A DNA stretch of 64,000 nucleotides, from assembly GCA_045599035.1 (NCBI GenBank), contig JAZRVI010000031.1, positions 1 through 64,000 of the forward strand. The letters run 5' to 3'. Below the pieces are notes generated by a model. It was given only the letters and a program-made list of their open reading frames with translations, did no database searches and was not told where the DNA came from. Positions 8,509-16,994 of the stretch are shown here, in pieces (position 1 is the first letter of the stretch; every line of letters begins with the position of its first letter). This DNA is from CATZDY01 sp045599035. GTDB taxonomy: Bacteria > Bacillota > Desulfotomaculia > Desulfotomaculales > Desulfocucumaceae. The translations under genes and the position numbers were made by a program.

Positions 8509-10018
8509 GGGAATTGTGTATTTGGTGGGAGCCGGTCCGGGGGATCCCGGACTTTTGACTTTGCGGGGCAAGGAGTGCCTGCAAAAGGCGGAAGTGGTGG
8601 TTTATGATCGGTTGGTAGGGAAAACCTTGCTGGATTGGATTGATCCCCAGGCAGAAAAAATCTATGTGGGCAAAAGTCCGGAAAAGCACGCTTTGAAGCA
8701 GGAAAAAATTAATCAGCTTTTGGTTGATCAGGCTTTGGCCGGAAAAGTTGTGACCCGACTTAAAGGCGGGGATCCTTTTGTTTTTGGCCGGGGCGGAGAA
8801 GAAGCCGAGGTCTTGCAGGCTCAGGGGATTCCTTTTGAAATTGTTCCTGGTATAACCTCCGCTGTTGCAGTTCCAGCTTATGCCGGAATCCCGGTTACCC
8901 ATCGAGGTCTTACTTCTACTGTGACCTTGATTACCGGCAATGAAGATCCTAATAAAGCAGATAGTAGTTTGAACTGGCAGGCGATCAGCGAAATTGGCGG
9001 GACTCTGGTTTTTTTTATGGGCATGGGCAATTTGAGCGAAATTACGGCTCGGCTTTTAAAAGGAGGCCGTCAGCCAGAAACGCCGGTAGCCTTGATTCGC
9101 TGGGGAACCCGACCTCAACAAAAAACCCTGCTGGGAACTTTGCAAAACATTGCTGCTTTGGCGGCAGAAGCGGAATTTAAAAACCCGGCCATTATTTTGG
9201 TGGGTGAGGTTGTGCAAATGCGGGAAAAGCTGAACTGGTTTGAAAAGCGTCCGCTTTGGGGACAAAAAATCCTGGTTACTCGCTCCCGGGAGCAGGCCAG
9301 CAGCTTATCAGAAAAAATTCGGCAGTTGGGTGGAGAAGCGGTGGAATTTCCGACAATTCAAATTGCTCCTCCTGTAGATCCATTGCCTTTGGAGCAGGCT
9401 CTGGCTCAGATAGAAAGCTATCAGTGGCTGATTCTAACCAGCGTTAATGGGGTTAAATTTTTCTTTGAATATTTGCGAAAGCAGGGCAAGGATGCCCGAA
9501 ATATCCGGGCTAAAATTGGAGTTATCGGACCCAAGACTCAAGAGGCTTTGGCGGCTTACCAGCTAATTGCCGATTTTCAGCCGTCTGAATATCGGGCAGA
9601 AAGCATTGTCGAGGGATTGCAGGGACAAATTAAACCGGGGGATCGGATTTTGCTGCCCCGGGCGGATTTGGCTCGATCCTTTTTGCCGGAAGCTCTTCGG
9701 CAAATGGGAGCGGAGGTTACTGAGGTTACTGCTTATTGTACTCAGGAGGTTTCCGGCCAGGCGGAAGCCATGCAAAAAATGCTTCAAACTGAACCGGTGC
9801 AGCTTATTACCTTTACCAGCTCCTCAACGGTTCGGAATTTTGCCAGATTGCTGGGCAGCGAACAGCAGACCTGTTTGCAAGGGGTCAAATTGGCCTGTAT
9901 TGGGCCGATTACTGCTCAAACTGTGCAGGAGGAGTTGAACCGGAAAGCGGATATTGTGGCCGAAGAATATACCATTGAGGGTCTGATTCAAGCTATTTTA
10001 GCGGAGGAGGGAGTTTAA
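8498..10018 (+). CDS. cobA-hemD: Fused uroporphyrinogen-III C-methyltransferase / uroporphyrinogen-III synthase
   Basis: This is a 506-residue bifunctional enzyme. Residues 1-245 are a SAM-dependent methyltransferase (CobA/SUMT), with VYLVGAGPGDPGLLTLRG at the start and the loop LKGGDPFVFGRGGEEAE near 90. Residues about 255-500 are a HemD domain that closes hydroxymethylbilane into uroporphyrinogen III, starting at ILVTRSREQASSL. Together they turn the HemC product into precorrin-2, which SirC from the same operon then uses. This fusion is common in Clostridia and Desulfitobacteria. It overlaps hemC by 11 bases and its stop abuts the next start. Confidence 0.94.
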   Translation: MANKGIVYLVGAGPGDPGLLTLRGKECLQKAEVVVYDRLVGKTLLDWIDPQAEKIYVGKSPEKHALKQEKINQLLVDQALAGKVVTRLKGGDPFVFGRGGEEAEVLQAQGIPFEIVPGITSAVAVPAYAGIPVTHRGLTSTVTLITGNEDPNKADSSLNWQAISEIGGTLVFFMGMGNLSEITARLLKGGRQPETPVALIRWGTRPQQKTLLGTLQNIAALAAEAEFKNPAIILVGEVVQMREKLNWFEKRPLWGQKILVTRSREQASSLSEKIRQLGGEAVEFPTIQIAPPVDPLPLEQALAQIESYQWLILTSVNGVKFFFEYLRKQGKDARNIRAKIGVIGPKTQEALAAYQLIADFQPSEYRAESIVEGLQGQIKPGDRILLPRADLARSFLPEALRQMGAEVTEVTAYCTQEVSGQAEAMQKMLQTEPVQLITFTSSSTVRNFARLLGSEQQTCLQGVKLACIGPITAQTVQEELNRKADIVAEEYTIEGLIQAILAEEGV

Positions 10019-11191
10019 ATGATTGGGATTACCAGATTATTATGTGACGGGGAGAATTATGGGGATAATCTGCGTTATCATGCTTCCTCCGCCACTCAAC
10101 AGCATGGAACCTCTCAGGGCAAAGGACCGGTGGTAGTCTGGAATTCAACTCGAACCTGCAATTTGAAATGTCGGCATTGCTATTCGGAATCGGATAGCCA
10201 AGTTTACGAAGGAGAGCTTTCCACCCAGGAAGGCCAGACTTTTTTGGATGATTTGGCTGATTTTAAAGTGCCGGTAATTTTATTTTCAGGGGGAGAGCCG
10301 CTCTTGCGGCCGGATTTTTTGGATTTGGCGGCTTATGCAGTCAAAAGAAAGATCCGGGCAACGGTCTCGACCAACGGAACTTTGATTGATGCCGAAAAAG
10401 CCCGGCTTTTTAAAAAAATCGGCTTGGGCTATGTCGGGGTCAGCATTGATGGAATTGGTGAAAGCAATGACCTTTTTCGCGGCCAAAAGGGAGCTTTTGA
10501 GACAGCTCTGAGGGGGATTCGGGCTTGCCTTTCGGTGGGGCAAAAGGTGGGTTTGCGTTTTACCTTGAATCAATATAATATTGATGATCTGGAAGAAATC
10601 TTTTATTTGCTGAAGGAAGAAAAGATTCCCAGGGTTTGCTTTTATCATTTGGTTTATAGTGGCCGGGGCAGCTCCATGCAGGATAAGGATATTTCTTATG
10701 AGCGAACCCGGGAAGCTTTGGATTTGATTATGGATAAAACCATAACCTTCAATCGCAAAGGATTTCCGCTGGAGGTTTTGACTGTGGATAACCATTGCGA
10801 TGCTGTTTATGTTTATTTACAGGCTTTGAAGCGTTATCCCAATAAAGCCAATCAGGTTTTGAAGCTGCTCTTGGCCAACGGAGGCAATCGCAGCGGCATA
10901 GCCATTGGAGAGGTGGATTGGTTTGGGGATGTTCACCCGGATCAATTTTCCCGGAACCATACCTTTGGCAATGTTAAAAAGCAAAAATTTGCTGAAATCT
11001 GGACCAATACCCAGCATCCTATTTTGGCCGGTCTAAAAAACCGCAAGCCTTTGCTGAAAGGGCGTTGTGCCAAATGTAAATGGCTGGAGGTTTGCAACGG
11101 CAATTTCCGAGCCAGAGCTGAGGCGGTTCATGAAGATTTTTGGGCGGAAGACCCAGCCTGCTATTTGACCAATCAGGAAATAGGAATTTAA
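10019..11191 (+). CDS. nirJ1: Radical SAM/SPASM protein, NirJ1/AhbC-like
   Basis: This 390-residue radical SAM protein has the cluster motif CNLKCRHCY at residues 47-55, preceded by VVVWNSTRTCN, and the glycine-rich FSGGEPLLRP near 90. A C-terminal SPASM-like region, CAKCKWLEVCNGN near 345, carries further cysteines for extra Fe-S clusters. The N-terminal MIGITRLLCDGENYGDNLRYH is typical of the group called NirJ1 in Firmicutes. Relatives act on siroheme-derived tetrapyrroles in heme d1 or alternative heme synthesis. Placement directly after the precorrin-2 genes fits this; the exact reaction is inferred. Neither a second NirJ2/AhbD-like protein nor AhbA/B is seen in the window. Confidence 0.82.
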   Translation: MIGITRLLCDGENYGDNLRYHASSATQQHGTSQGKGPVVVWNSTRTCNLKCRHCYSESDSQVYEGELSTQEGQTFLDDLADFKVPVILFSGGEPLLRPDFLDLAAYAVKRKIRATVSTNGTLIDAEKARLFKKIGLGYVGVSIDGIGESNDLFRGQKGAFETALRGIRACLSVGQKVGLRFTLNQYNIDDLEEIFYLLKEEKIPRVCFYHLVYSGRGSSMQDKDISYERTREALDLIMDKTITFNRKGFPLEVLTVDNHCDAVYVYLQALKRYPNKANQVLKLLLANGGNRSGIAIGEVDWFGDVHPDQFSRNHTFGNVKKQKFAEIWTNTQHPILAGLKNRKPLLKGRCAKCKWLEVCNGNFRARAEAVHEDFWAEDPACYLTNQEIGI

Positions 11192-11207
11192 GGAGGCTTT
11201 TAAACAA

Positions 11208-12140
11208 GTGGCTAGAAAAAAAATTACGATTATTGGATCAGGCAATGTAGGAGCTACTACCGCTCATTGGGCAGTGGCCAAGGAATTGGGTGATGTAGTT
11301 TTAATTGATATTGTGGAAGGGATTCCTCAGGGCAAAGCTTTGGACTTGCAGGAAGCCGCTCCGGTGGAAGGGTTTGACTGCCGGATTCAGGGTACCCAAA
11401 ATTATGAGGATACCGCCAATTCCGATCTGATAATTATTACGGCTGGAATGGCTCGGAAGCCCGGAATGTCCCGGGATGATCTGCTGCAAATCAACGCTAA
11501 GATTGTAGCCGATTGTGCCAGAAAAGCAGCTCAATATTCCCCGGAAGCTATTTTATTGGTGGTAACCAATCCGCTGGATATTATGGCTCATGTGGCTTTA
11601 AAAGCCAGTGGTTTTGCTCCCCGCAAGGTTTTGGGGATGGCTGGGGTTTTGGATTCAGCTCGTTTTAGAAGCTTTATTGCTTTGGAATTGAGTGTATCCT
11701 TTGAGGATGTCAATGCCTTTGTTATGGGCGGACATGGAGATGATATGGTTCCGTTGGTTCGTTATAGCTCGGTCGGAGGGATTCCTATTGAAAAGCTGCT
11801 TGATTCCGATAAAATTGCCGCTATTGTAGAACGCACTCGCCGGGGCGGAGCCGAAATTGTAAATTTGCTGAAATCAGGCAGTGCTTTCTATGCTCCGGGG
11901 GCTTCTACTGTACAAATGGCTGAGGCTATTTTGAAGGATAAAAAACGGGTTTTGCCGGTGGCCGCTTATTTGCAGGGAGAATATGGGGAACAGGATATGT
12001 TCTTTGGTGTTCCTGCCGTTATTGGAGCCAACGGAGTGGAAAAGGTTTTTGATTTGGAATTGACCGAAACCGAAAAAGCCTTGATCCAAAAATCTGTTGC
12101 AGCAGTACGCAAGCTGATGCCGATTTTGGACGAGTTATAG
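11208..12140 (+). CDS. mdh: NAD-dependent malate dehydrogenase
   Basis: This 310-residue enzyme of the LDH/MDH superfamily interconverts malate and oxaloacetate. The NAD-binding motif IIGSGNVGATTAHW is at the N-terminus. The specificity loop MARKPGMSRDD carries arginine where lactate dehydrogenases have glutamine, which points to malate. The catalytic histidine lies in GGHGDDMVP. The start is GTG 11208 behind AAGGAGG. It follows nirJ1 closely; whether the two share a promoter is unclear. It is the most likely source of oxaloacetate or malate for a reductive or partial TCA pathway, but no other TCA gene is in view. Confidence 0.93.
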   Translation: MARKKITIIGSGNVGATTAHWAVAKELGDVVLIDIVEGIPQGKALDLQEAAPVEGFDCRIQGTQNYEDTANSDLIIITAGMARKPGMSRDDLLQINAKIVADCARKAAQYSPEAILLVVTNPLDIMAHVALKASGFAPRKVLGMAGVLDSARFRSFIALELSVSFEDVNAFVMGGHGDDMVPLVRYSSVGGIPIEKLLDSDKIAAIVERTRRGGAEIVNLLKSGSAFYAPGASTVQMAEAILKDKKRVLPVAAYLQGEYGEQDMFFGVPAVIGANGVEKVFDLELTETEKALIQKSVAAVRKLMPILDEL

Positions 12141-12154
12141 ATGAAAGGCGAAAA

Positions 12155-12349
12155 ATGGCTCGCTATCAAATAAAAATAGAGCGTCGCTGTGTTTTGGAAC
12201 CTCTGAAAGCCTGTGATGACTGTGGTGAATGTTCCCGTTGTGATTTGGATCCCAATAAAATTTGTGATAATTGCATGAAATGTTTGGGAGATCAGGACTA
12301 TTCCACCATTTATATTGACGAAATTATTGTTGATGAAACAAAGCATTAA
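12155..12349 (+). CDS. Small cysteine-rich protein, putative metal or Fe-S binding
   Basis: This 64-residue protein lies 14 bases after mdh. It has eight cysteines, seven of them grouped as CDDCGECSRC and CDNCMKC, with one more near residue 13. The spacing is CxxCxxCxxC and CxxCxxC, which would suit an iron-sulfur cluster or zinc, but it does not match the standard 2[4Fe-4S] ferredoxin pattern. The rest is polar and acidic. I do not recognise a named family. Linkage to mdh suggests a redox or accessory role, but that is inference only. Confidence 0.7.
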   Translation: MARYQIKIERRCVLEPLKACDDCGECSRCDLDPNKICDNCMKCLGDQDYSTIYIDEIIVDETKH

Positions 12350-12409
12350 GAGGTCTTATTAACTTTTTTGGAAGCAGGAATGGGGAAAATCAATCGGTTA
12401 AGTTCAGGC

Positions 12410-12438
12410 TTGACAAAGTGAAAAATTGAGTTTAGAAT
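12410..12438 (+). promoter_or_regulatory. Sigma-A promoter for the T-box/trpB2 unit
   Basis: A consensus -35 TTGACA at 12410-12415 and a -10 TAGAAT at 12433-12438 are separated by 17 bases. The T-box leader begins just downstream. Confidence 0.75.
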
Positions 12439-12449
12439 AATGGTATCAA

Positions 12450-12730
12450 ACTGAAGATAAAGTGTAAGTACCTGGGCGGTATTTCGTAACAGAGAGTCTC
12501 TTATTGGCTGGAAAAGAGATACGAAAGAGTCGAGGGAATGGGCTTTGGAGGGCAAACCGAAATTGGAGTAGGGGCGACGGAGATGGCTTCTTCGTTATCA
12601 ACAACCGGTCTATGTTGGTAGACCATGAGAGGGCATGATATCATGTCAAGCCGGGTGGCACCGCAAGAGAATAATCCTCTTGTCCCAGCAATTATTAAAA
12701 ACGATTGCGGGACGAGAGGTTTTTTAATTT
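12450..12730 (+). promoter_or_regulatory. T-box riboswitch, probably tRNA-Trp responsive
   Basis: The leader has the Stem I apical features AGAGAG (from 12491) and GGCTGGAAA, and the diagnostic T-box sequence GGGTGGCACCGC at 12653-12664. A strong terminator follows, with arms at 12676-12692 and 12704-12719 and then TTTTTT. Binding of uncharged tRNA to the T-box is known to favour the antiterminator. The best specifier candidate is TGG at 12564-12566 in GAAATTGGAG, which would read tRNA-Trp and agrees with the gene controlled. The specifier assignment is by eye; the class assignment is secure. Confidence 0.9.
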
Positions 12731-12757
12731 CTGCTCCCGCCGAAAGGAGTAAACAAA

Positions 12758-14119
12758 ATGATCCCTTACAAAATTTATCTGGAAGAAAACGAGCTGCCGC
12801 AAAGCTGGTATAATGTGCGGGCGGATATGGTGAATAAGCCGGCTCCGCTTTTGAATCCGGCTACCATGCAGCCGATTACCTTGGACGAGCTTAGTCAGGT
12901 TTTTTGCCGGGAATTGGCCAAACAGGAATTAAATGAAACTGATGCTTATATTGAAATTCCGCAAGCTATTCGCGAGTTTTATAAAATGTATCGTCCTTCT
13001 CCTCTGATTAGAGCTTATTGTCTGGAAGAAAAATTGCAGACCCCGGCTCAGATTTATTATAAATTTGAAGGAAATAATACCAGCGGCAGTCATAAGTTAA
13101 ATTCGGCTATTGCTCAGGCTTATTATGCCAAGGAACAGGGTTTGAAGGGGGTTACCACGGAAACTGGAGCCGGACAATGGGGAACAGCTTTGTCAATGGC
13201 GTGTTCCTATTTGGGATTGGACTGCCAGGTTTATATGGTTAAGGTTTCCTATGAGCAAAAGCCTTTCCGCCGGGAAGTGATGCGGACTTTTGGAGCCAAG
13301 GTGACTCCTTCTCCTTCAGACAGCACCGAGGTGGGCAGAAAAATTTTGGCCGAACATCCAGGTACCGGCGGGTCCTTGGGCTGGGCCATTTCGGTAGCTG
13401 TGGAAAAGGCGGTTAGTACAGAAGGCTATCGCTATGTTTTGGGCAGCGTATTATCGCAGGTTTTGTTACATCAAACAATAGTCGGCCTGGAAACTAAAGC
13501 AGCCTTGGATAAATATGGAGTTAAGGCAGATGTGATTATTGGCTGTGCTGGAGGAGGTTCCAACTTGGGCGGCTTGATTGCTCCTTTTATGGGGCAGAAA
13601 TTGCGGGGTGAAGCTGACTATCAGTTTATAGCAGTGGAACCGACTTCCTGTCCCAGCTTGACCAGGGGAAAATTTGCCTATGATTATTGCGATACCGGTA
13701 AGATTTGTCCTTTATCTAAAATGTACACCCTGGGCAGCGGCTTTATTCCTTCATCCAACCATGCGGGAGGCTTGCGTTATCACGGCATGAGTTCAATTTT
13801 ATCTCAATTATATGATGATGGTCTGATTGAAGCCAGAGCTGTGGAACAAACCTCCGTTTTTGCGGCAGCGGAAGAATTTGCCCGGGTTGAAGGCATTCTG
13901 CCGGCTCCGGAAAGCAGCCATGCCATTAAGGCGGCTTTGGATGAAGCGAAAAAATGCAAGGAAACCGGTGAAGCCAAAACAATCGTTTTTGGTTTGACAG
14001 GTACCGGTTATTTTGATATGATGGCTTATGAAAAATTCCATGACGGAATTATGGCTGATTTTATTCCCAGTGAGGCTGATCTGGCTGTTGGTTTTGCCGG
14101 TTTGCCGAAAGTAAAATAA
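12758..14119 (+). CDS. trpB2: Tryptophan synthase beta chain, TrpB2 type
   Basis: This 453-residue PLP enzyme makes tryptophan from serine and indole. The Schiff-base lysine is K113 in GSHKLNSA. ETGAGQWG and the phosphate-binding GCAGGGSN are present. The length, the N-terminal extension and the sequence YRPSPLIRA mark the TrpB2 branch rather than the TrpB1 that pairs with TrpA. No trpA or other trp gene is adjacent, so it may salvage free indole. Control by a T-box with a likely Trp codon means it would be made when tRNA-Trp is uncharged. ATG 12758 lies behind AAAGGAG. Confidence 0.93.
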   Translation: MIPYKIYLEENELPQSWYNVRADMVNKPAPLLNPATMQPITLDELSQVFCRELAKQELNETDAYIEIPQAIREFYKMYRPSPLIRAYCLEEKLQTPAQIYYKFEGNNTSGSHKLNSAIAQAYYAKEQGLKGVTTETGAGQWGTALSMACSYLGLDCQVYMVKVSYEQKPFRREVMRTFGAKVTPSPSDSTEVGRKILAEHPGTGGSLGWAISVAVEKAVSTEGYRYVLGSVLSQVLLHQTIVGLETKAALDKYGVKADVIIGCAGGGSNLGGLIAPFMGQKLRGEADYQFIAVEPTSCPSLTRGKFAYDYCDTGKICPLSKMYTLGSGFIPSSNHAGGLRYHGMSSILSQLYDDGLIEARAVEQTSVFAAAEEFARVEGILPAPESSHAIKAALDEAKKCKETGEAKTIVFGLTGTGYFDMMAYEKFHDGIMADFIPSEADLAVGFAGLPKVK

Positions 14120-14185
14120 ATATAACGAACAGCAGGGAAAAATAAAAATGCGGGGAATTTAATCAATAAAAGGAGGTGTTTTTGA

Positions 14186-14581
14186 ATGTCTGTAATCGAA
14201 GTAGCTCAGGAATTGGGTAAAGCTATTACGGAATCTCAGGAATTAGCTGATATGCGTTCTACTCAGGAGGCCATGATGTCTGATGTGGCTGCTGCTGCTC
14301 TGGTGGATGAATTTAATCAGAAACAGCAGCGGTTTATTGAATTAACTCACAATGGAGTCCAGTTGACTTCGGAACAAAAAGCTGAAATTGCGGATATTGA
14401 AAAAAGAATGATGGAAAATCCGAAGGTTCTGGCTTATTACCATGCCCAGCAGAATTTTGAAAAAATGCTGGATGGTATTAATCAGATTATTTATAAGGCT
14501 ATCAGTGGGAATAATGGCTGTGAAGGAGACGGCAGTTGTTCTTCCGGCTGCTGCTCTTCTTGCGGAGGCGGCTGTCATTAA
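14186..14581 (+). CDS. YlbF/YmcA family protein with cysteine-rich tail
   Basis: This 131-residue helical protein has the YlbF-type N-terminal domain (Com_YlbF; roughly residues 1-105). In Bacillus, YlbF and YmcA form an Fe-S-containing complex with YaaT that affects RNase Y activity, sporulation and competence. The last 22 residues are unusual: Cys residues in CEGDGSCSSGCCSSCGGGCH give seven cysteines and a final histidine. This tail could bind a metal or cluster. The start is ATG 14186 behind AAAGGAGGTG. The gene ends in a strong terminator and appears to stand alone. Confidence 0.8.
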   Translation: MSVIEVAQELGKAITESQELADMRSTQEAMMSDVAAAALVDEFNQKQQRFIELTHNGVQLTSEQKAEIADIEKRMMENPKVLAYYHAQQNFEKMLDGINQIIYKAISGNNGCEGDGSCSSGCCSSCGGGCH

Positions 14582-14600
14582 AATCTGAAAATTATTTGTA

Positions 14601-14637
14601 AAAAAAGGGATTTACATAGAATGTAAGTCCCTTTTTT
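14601..14637. terminator. Bidirectional intrinsic terminator
   Basis: The stem AAGGGATTTACAT/ATGTAAGTCCCTT is flanked by an A-run on the left and TTTTTT on the right. It can end both the YlbF-family gene (plus) and the convergent DUF975 gene (minus). Confidence 0.85.
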
Positions 14638-14677
14638 ATGGAGATTAAATATATTGATCAATTTGTTATCTGTGATA

Positions 14678-15370
14678 TTAAATAGCTGGCAATTCTTCTT
14701 CAGTACAAATATTTTCATTGATGGCCTTTTTTCTTAGAGCAAAGTAAAGCTGAGCATAAGTGGCAGAAAGATAAGGCTGGAAGAAGATATAAGCAATTCC
14801 AAATGTAACCGCACAGAGCAAGTACCACAGAATAAAGGATAAATCTAAAACAAAAATATTAAACTTTTCATTTTGAGTGGTTGTTTTGCTGATTTGAAAG
14901 GCTCTTCGCCAGCCGATTTCCGGATTATGTGCCATAATGAAAGGCACCATGCGATAGGAATAGCTTTTGATAATGCCCGGTATAATTAATAAAAGACTCC
15001 ACAGGAAAATAAAGATTGCCATGAAAAACATGGCCATAACAGTTTGGCCGTATCCTTCTTTGAAGACTTGGAAAACATCTCCCAAAGCAGCTTTTCGATT
15101 AGACATAATTAAGAAAAACTTATACAGACCAACAGAAAGTGGGTTAACCAAAAAAACGACTAGTAATATTTCCAAAACACTAAGCAGAACAGGGATAGAG
15201 CAGGATTCCGTATTATTGGAATAAGGCATATCCGAAATGCCAGATAAGCTGGCAATAGCCATAATAATAGCCATAATAATAGCTATGATCAGACTGACTC
15301 CTACAGCCGTCCAATACTGAGGTTTCAAGCATTCCTTAGCCTGTCTTTTCAGATCATTTCGATACCACAT
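14678..15370 (-). CDS. DUF975 family membrane protein
   Basis: This 230-residue protein has about five to six membrane segments. It starts MWYRNDLKRQAKECLKPQYW, the usual opening of DUF975 proteins, and includes the segment LLIIPGIIKSYSYRMVPFI, also typical. Function is unknown in the family. SD GAGGAGGAG precedes ATG 15370. It is a single gene on the minus strand between convergent and divergent neighbours. Confidence 0.82.
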   Translation of the reverse strand: MWYRNDLKRQAKECLKPQYWTAVGVSLIIAIIMAIIMAIASLSGISDMPYSNNTESCSIPVLLSVLEILLVVFLVNPLSVGLYKFFLIMSNRKAALGDVFQVFKEGYGQTVMAMFFMAIFIFLWSLLLIIPGIIKSYSYRMVPFIMAHNPEIGWRRAFQISKTTTQNEKFNIFVLDLSFILWYLLCAVTFGIAYIFFQPYLSATYAQLYFALRKKAINENICTEEELPAI

Positions 15371-15408
15371 AAAACTCCTCCTCTTTTTTACAAAATAATC
15401 TGAATTTT

Positions 15409-15437
15409 ATTTTGAAGCATTCTGCCCAATTTGTCAA
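15409..15437 (-). promoter_or_regulatory. Promoter for the DUF975 gene
   Basis: On the minus strand, TTGACA (15437-15432) and CAAAAT (15414-15409) are separated by 17 bases. The -35 is perfect and the -10 is weak. Confidence 0.45.
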
Positions 15438-15500
15438 GTACATATAAGAAATTTGCGACAATTTTCTTCTAAACTTTTCCTGAAAAACCAAAATTAGATG

Positions 15501-15530
15501 TTGCGAAAGTCGGGGTCGATATGTTATAAT
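15501..15530 (+). promoter_or_regulatory. Promoter of the rpmE unit
   Basis: TTGCGA at 15501-15506 and a perfect TATAAT at 15525-15530 are 18 bases apart, with a TG extension just before the -10. It lies about 70 bases upstream of rpmE. Confidence 0.7.
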
Positions 15531-15601
15531 AAGCGTTGTGATATATTTAACTTATTTTGGCAAAAAACTTTCTCAAGTCAAAAAGAAAGAGGTGAATTTT
15601 C

Positions 15602-15802
15602 ATGAAGGACGGTATCCATCCAGCAATGAATCTGGCTAAGGTTAGCTGTGTTTGCGGCGAAACTTTTGAAGTGCTTTCTACTAAAAAGGAATTAAAGGTT
15701 GAAATTTGTTCCAAATGTCATCCTTTCTATACCGGGTCTCAAAGAAGTATTGAAGTTGGCGGTCGGGCTGATCGTTTCCGCAAAAAATATGGTCTTAAAT
15801 AA
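15602..15802 (+). CDS. rpmE: Ribosomal protein L31, zinc-binding type
   Basis: This 66-residue 50S protein opens MKDGIHP and keeps both cysteine pairs, CVC in VSCVCGETF and CSKC in EICSKCHPFYTG, so it is the C+ form that binds zinc. It ends ADRFRKKYGLK. SD AAAGAGGTG precedes ATG 15602. In Clostridia it normally heads the run DUF1385-prfA-prmC; here an IS605 element has landed 31 bases after its stop. Confidence 0.95.
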   Translation: MKDGIHPAMNLAKVSCVCGETFEVLSTKKELKVEICSKCHPFYTGSQRSIEVGGRADRFRKKYGLK

Positions 15803-15832
15803 ATTGAGATCCAGGTCGGGATTGTCAAAATT

Positions 15833-15896
15833 TTAACACGCCGTGAGCAAGAAATCCCCATCTCTATAGGTGGCGGGATGAATTGCGATAAACACG
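15833..15896 (+). repeat. IS605 left end, copy 2
   Basis: These 64 bases differ from 2181-2245 by one missing C. They contain short inverted stretches (ATCCCC / GGCGGGAT) that can form the left-end hairpin recognised by TnpA. Confidence 0.75.
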
Positions 15897-15976
15897 GCGT
15901 TTTCTTGACTTTTGTTATTTATAGTGTTATAATCATAATATAATCGGTCGTAATCATCATAAAGGTTATAAATACT

Positions 15977-16393
15977 ATGAAATTGGATAATAATAATCAT
16001 TCAGTATTCATGCTGCATTATCACTTGATTATGTGTATCAAATATCGCAATAAGGTTATAAATGACGATATATCCAATCGCCTTAAAGAGATATTTGGGA
16101 ACATAGCTCCTTCTTATAACATTACGCTGGAAGAATGGAATCACGATATTGATTATGTACATATTCTTTTTAGAGGTCAACCTAATACAGAAATAAGCAA
16201 ATTTATCAATGCATATAAATCTGCTAGTAGTAGGCTTATCAAAAAAGAATTCCCTCAAATCCGTAAATCTTTATGGAAAGAAATGTTCTGGTCACGGAGT
16301 TTTTGTCTACTGACCACTGGTGGAGTTACTGTGGATATCATTAAACAATACATACAATCACAAGGTGAGAAAGATGGCAAACAAAGGAATTAA
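15977..16393 (+). CDS. tnpA: IS200/IS605 transposase TnpA with altered HUH motif
   Basis: This 138-residue Y1 transposase is full length and has no stops. TnpA cuts and joins single-stranded transposon ends, using a catalytic tyrosine and a metal held by a His-hydrophobic-His motif. The tyrosine is present (Y125 in IKQYIQSQ). The metal motif, normally DHVH, reads D59-Y60-V61-H62, so the first histidine is tyrosine (codon TAT 16154-16156, one base from CAT). Metal binding and cleavage should be badly impaired. Its stop overlaps the start of the adjacent tnpB remnant. Confidence 0.9.
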   Translation: MKLDNNNHSVFMLHYHLIMCIKYRNKVINDDISNRLKEIFGNIAPSYNITLEEWNHDIDYVHILFRGQPNTEISKFINAYKSASSRLIKKEFPQIRKSLWKEMFWSRSFCLLTTGGVTVDIIKQYIQSQGEKDGKQRN

Positions 16394-16994
16394 GTATCGA
16401 ATATATTCTACAACTGAATAAAGTGTTATGTTTGCTAAAATCTTCGGCTGCTGCCGTAAGGTTTATAATCTTATGCTTGCCGACAAGATTGAAAGTTATA
16501 AAGCTGCTGGTAAGTTTGCTGCTGTAAATCCTGCTAAGTATAAGGAGGACTACCCATATCTACCCATATCTAAAGGAAGTAAATAGTCTTGCTTTTGCTA
16601 ATAAACAAATGGATTTATAAACAGTAAAATCCAATAATTATATAAAGCAACTTCGTAAAATCAATAAAATCCATAGACATATTGCAAATCAGAGATTAGA
16701 CAATCTACATAAGATATCTACTGAGATAGCCAATCAGTATGATGTTGTTTGTGTAGAATCCTTAAACATGAAATCTATGTCTAATAAAGGTTTTGGTAAC
16801 GGCAAAGCTACTCTAAAGTTGATAAGTGGTTTCCGTCCAGCCAAATATGTTATCAATGCGGAACTATCCACAAGAGGATGAAAGACTTATCCATTCGTAC
16901 AATGAAGTGTGGTTGCGGACTGACAATCAGCAGAGATCAAAATGCAGCAATCAATATCAAAAACGGAGGTCTGCGTATACTGAAATCTGTGTAA
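16374..16994 (+). pseudogene. tnpB: Broken tnpB of the IS605 element
   Basis: The reading frame starts MANKGIKYRIYSTTE and hits TAA at 16419, where relatives have a sense codon. It continues as FAKIFGCCRKVYNLMLADKI until a tandem CTACCCATAT duplication at 16550-16570 shifts the frame. A large central part including RuvC motif I is missing. VVCVESLNMKSM (motif II) survives, then another deletion joins GKATL to KVDKWFPSS. The C-terminal zinc finger and SRDQNAA remain. It cannot make an active nuclease, but the 3' end and right end are well preserved. Confidence 0.85.
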
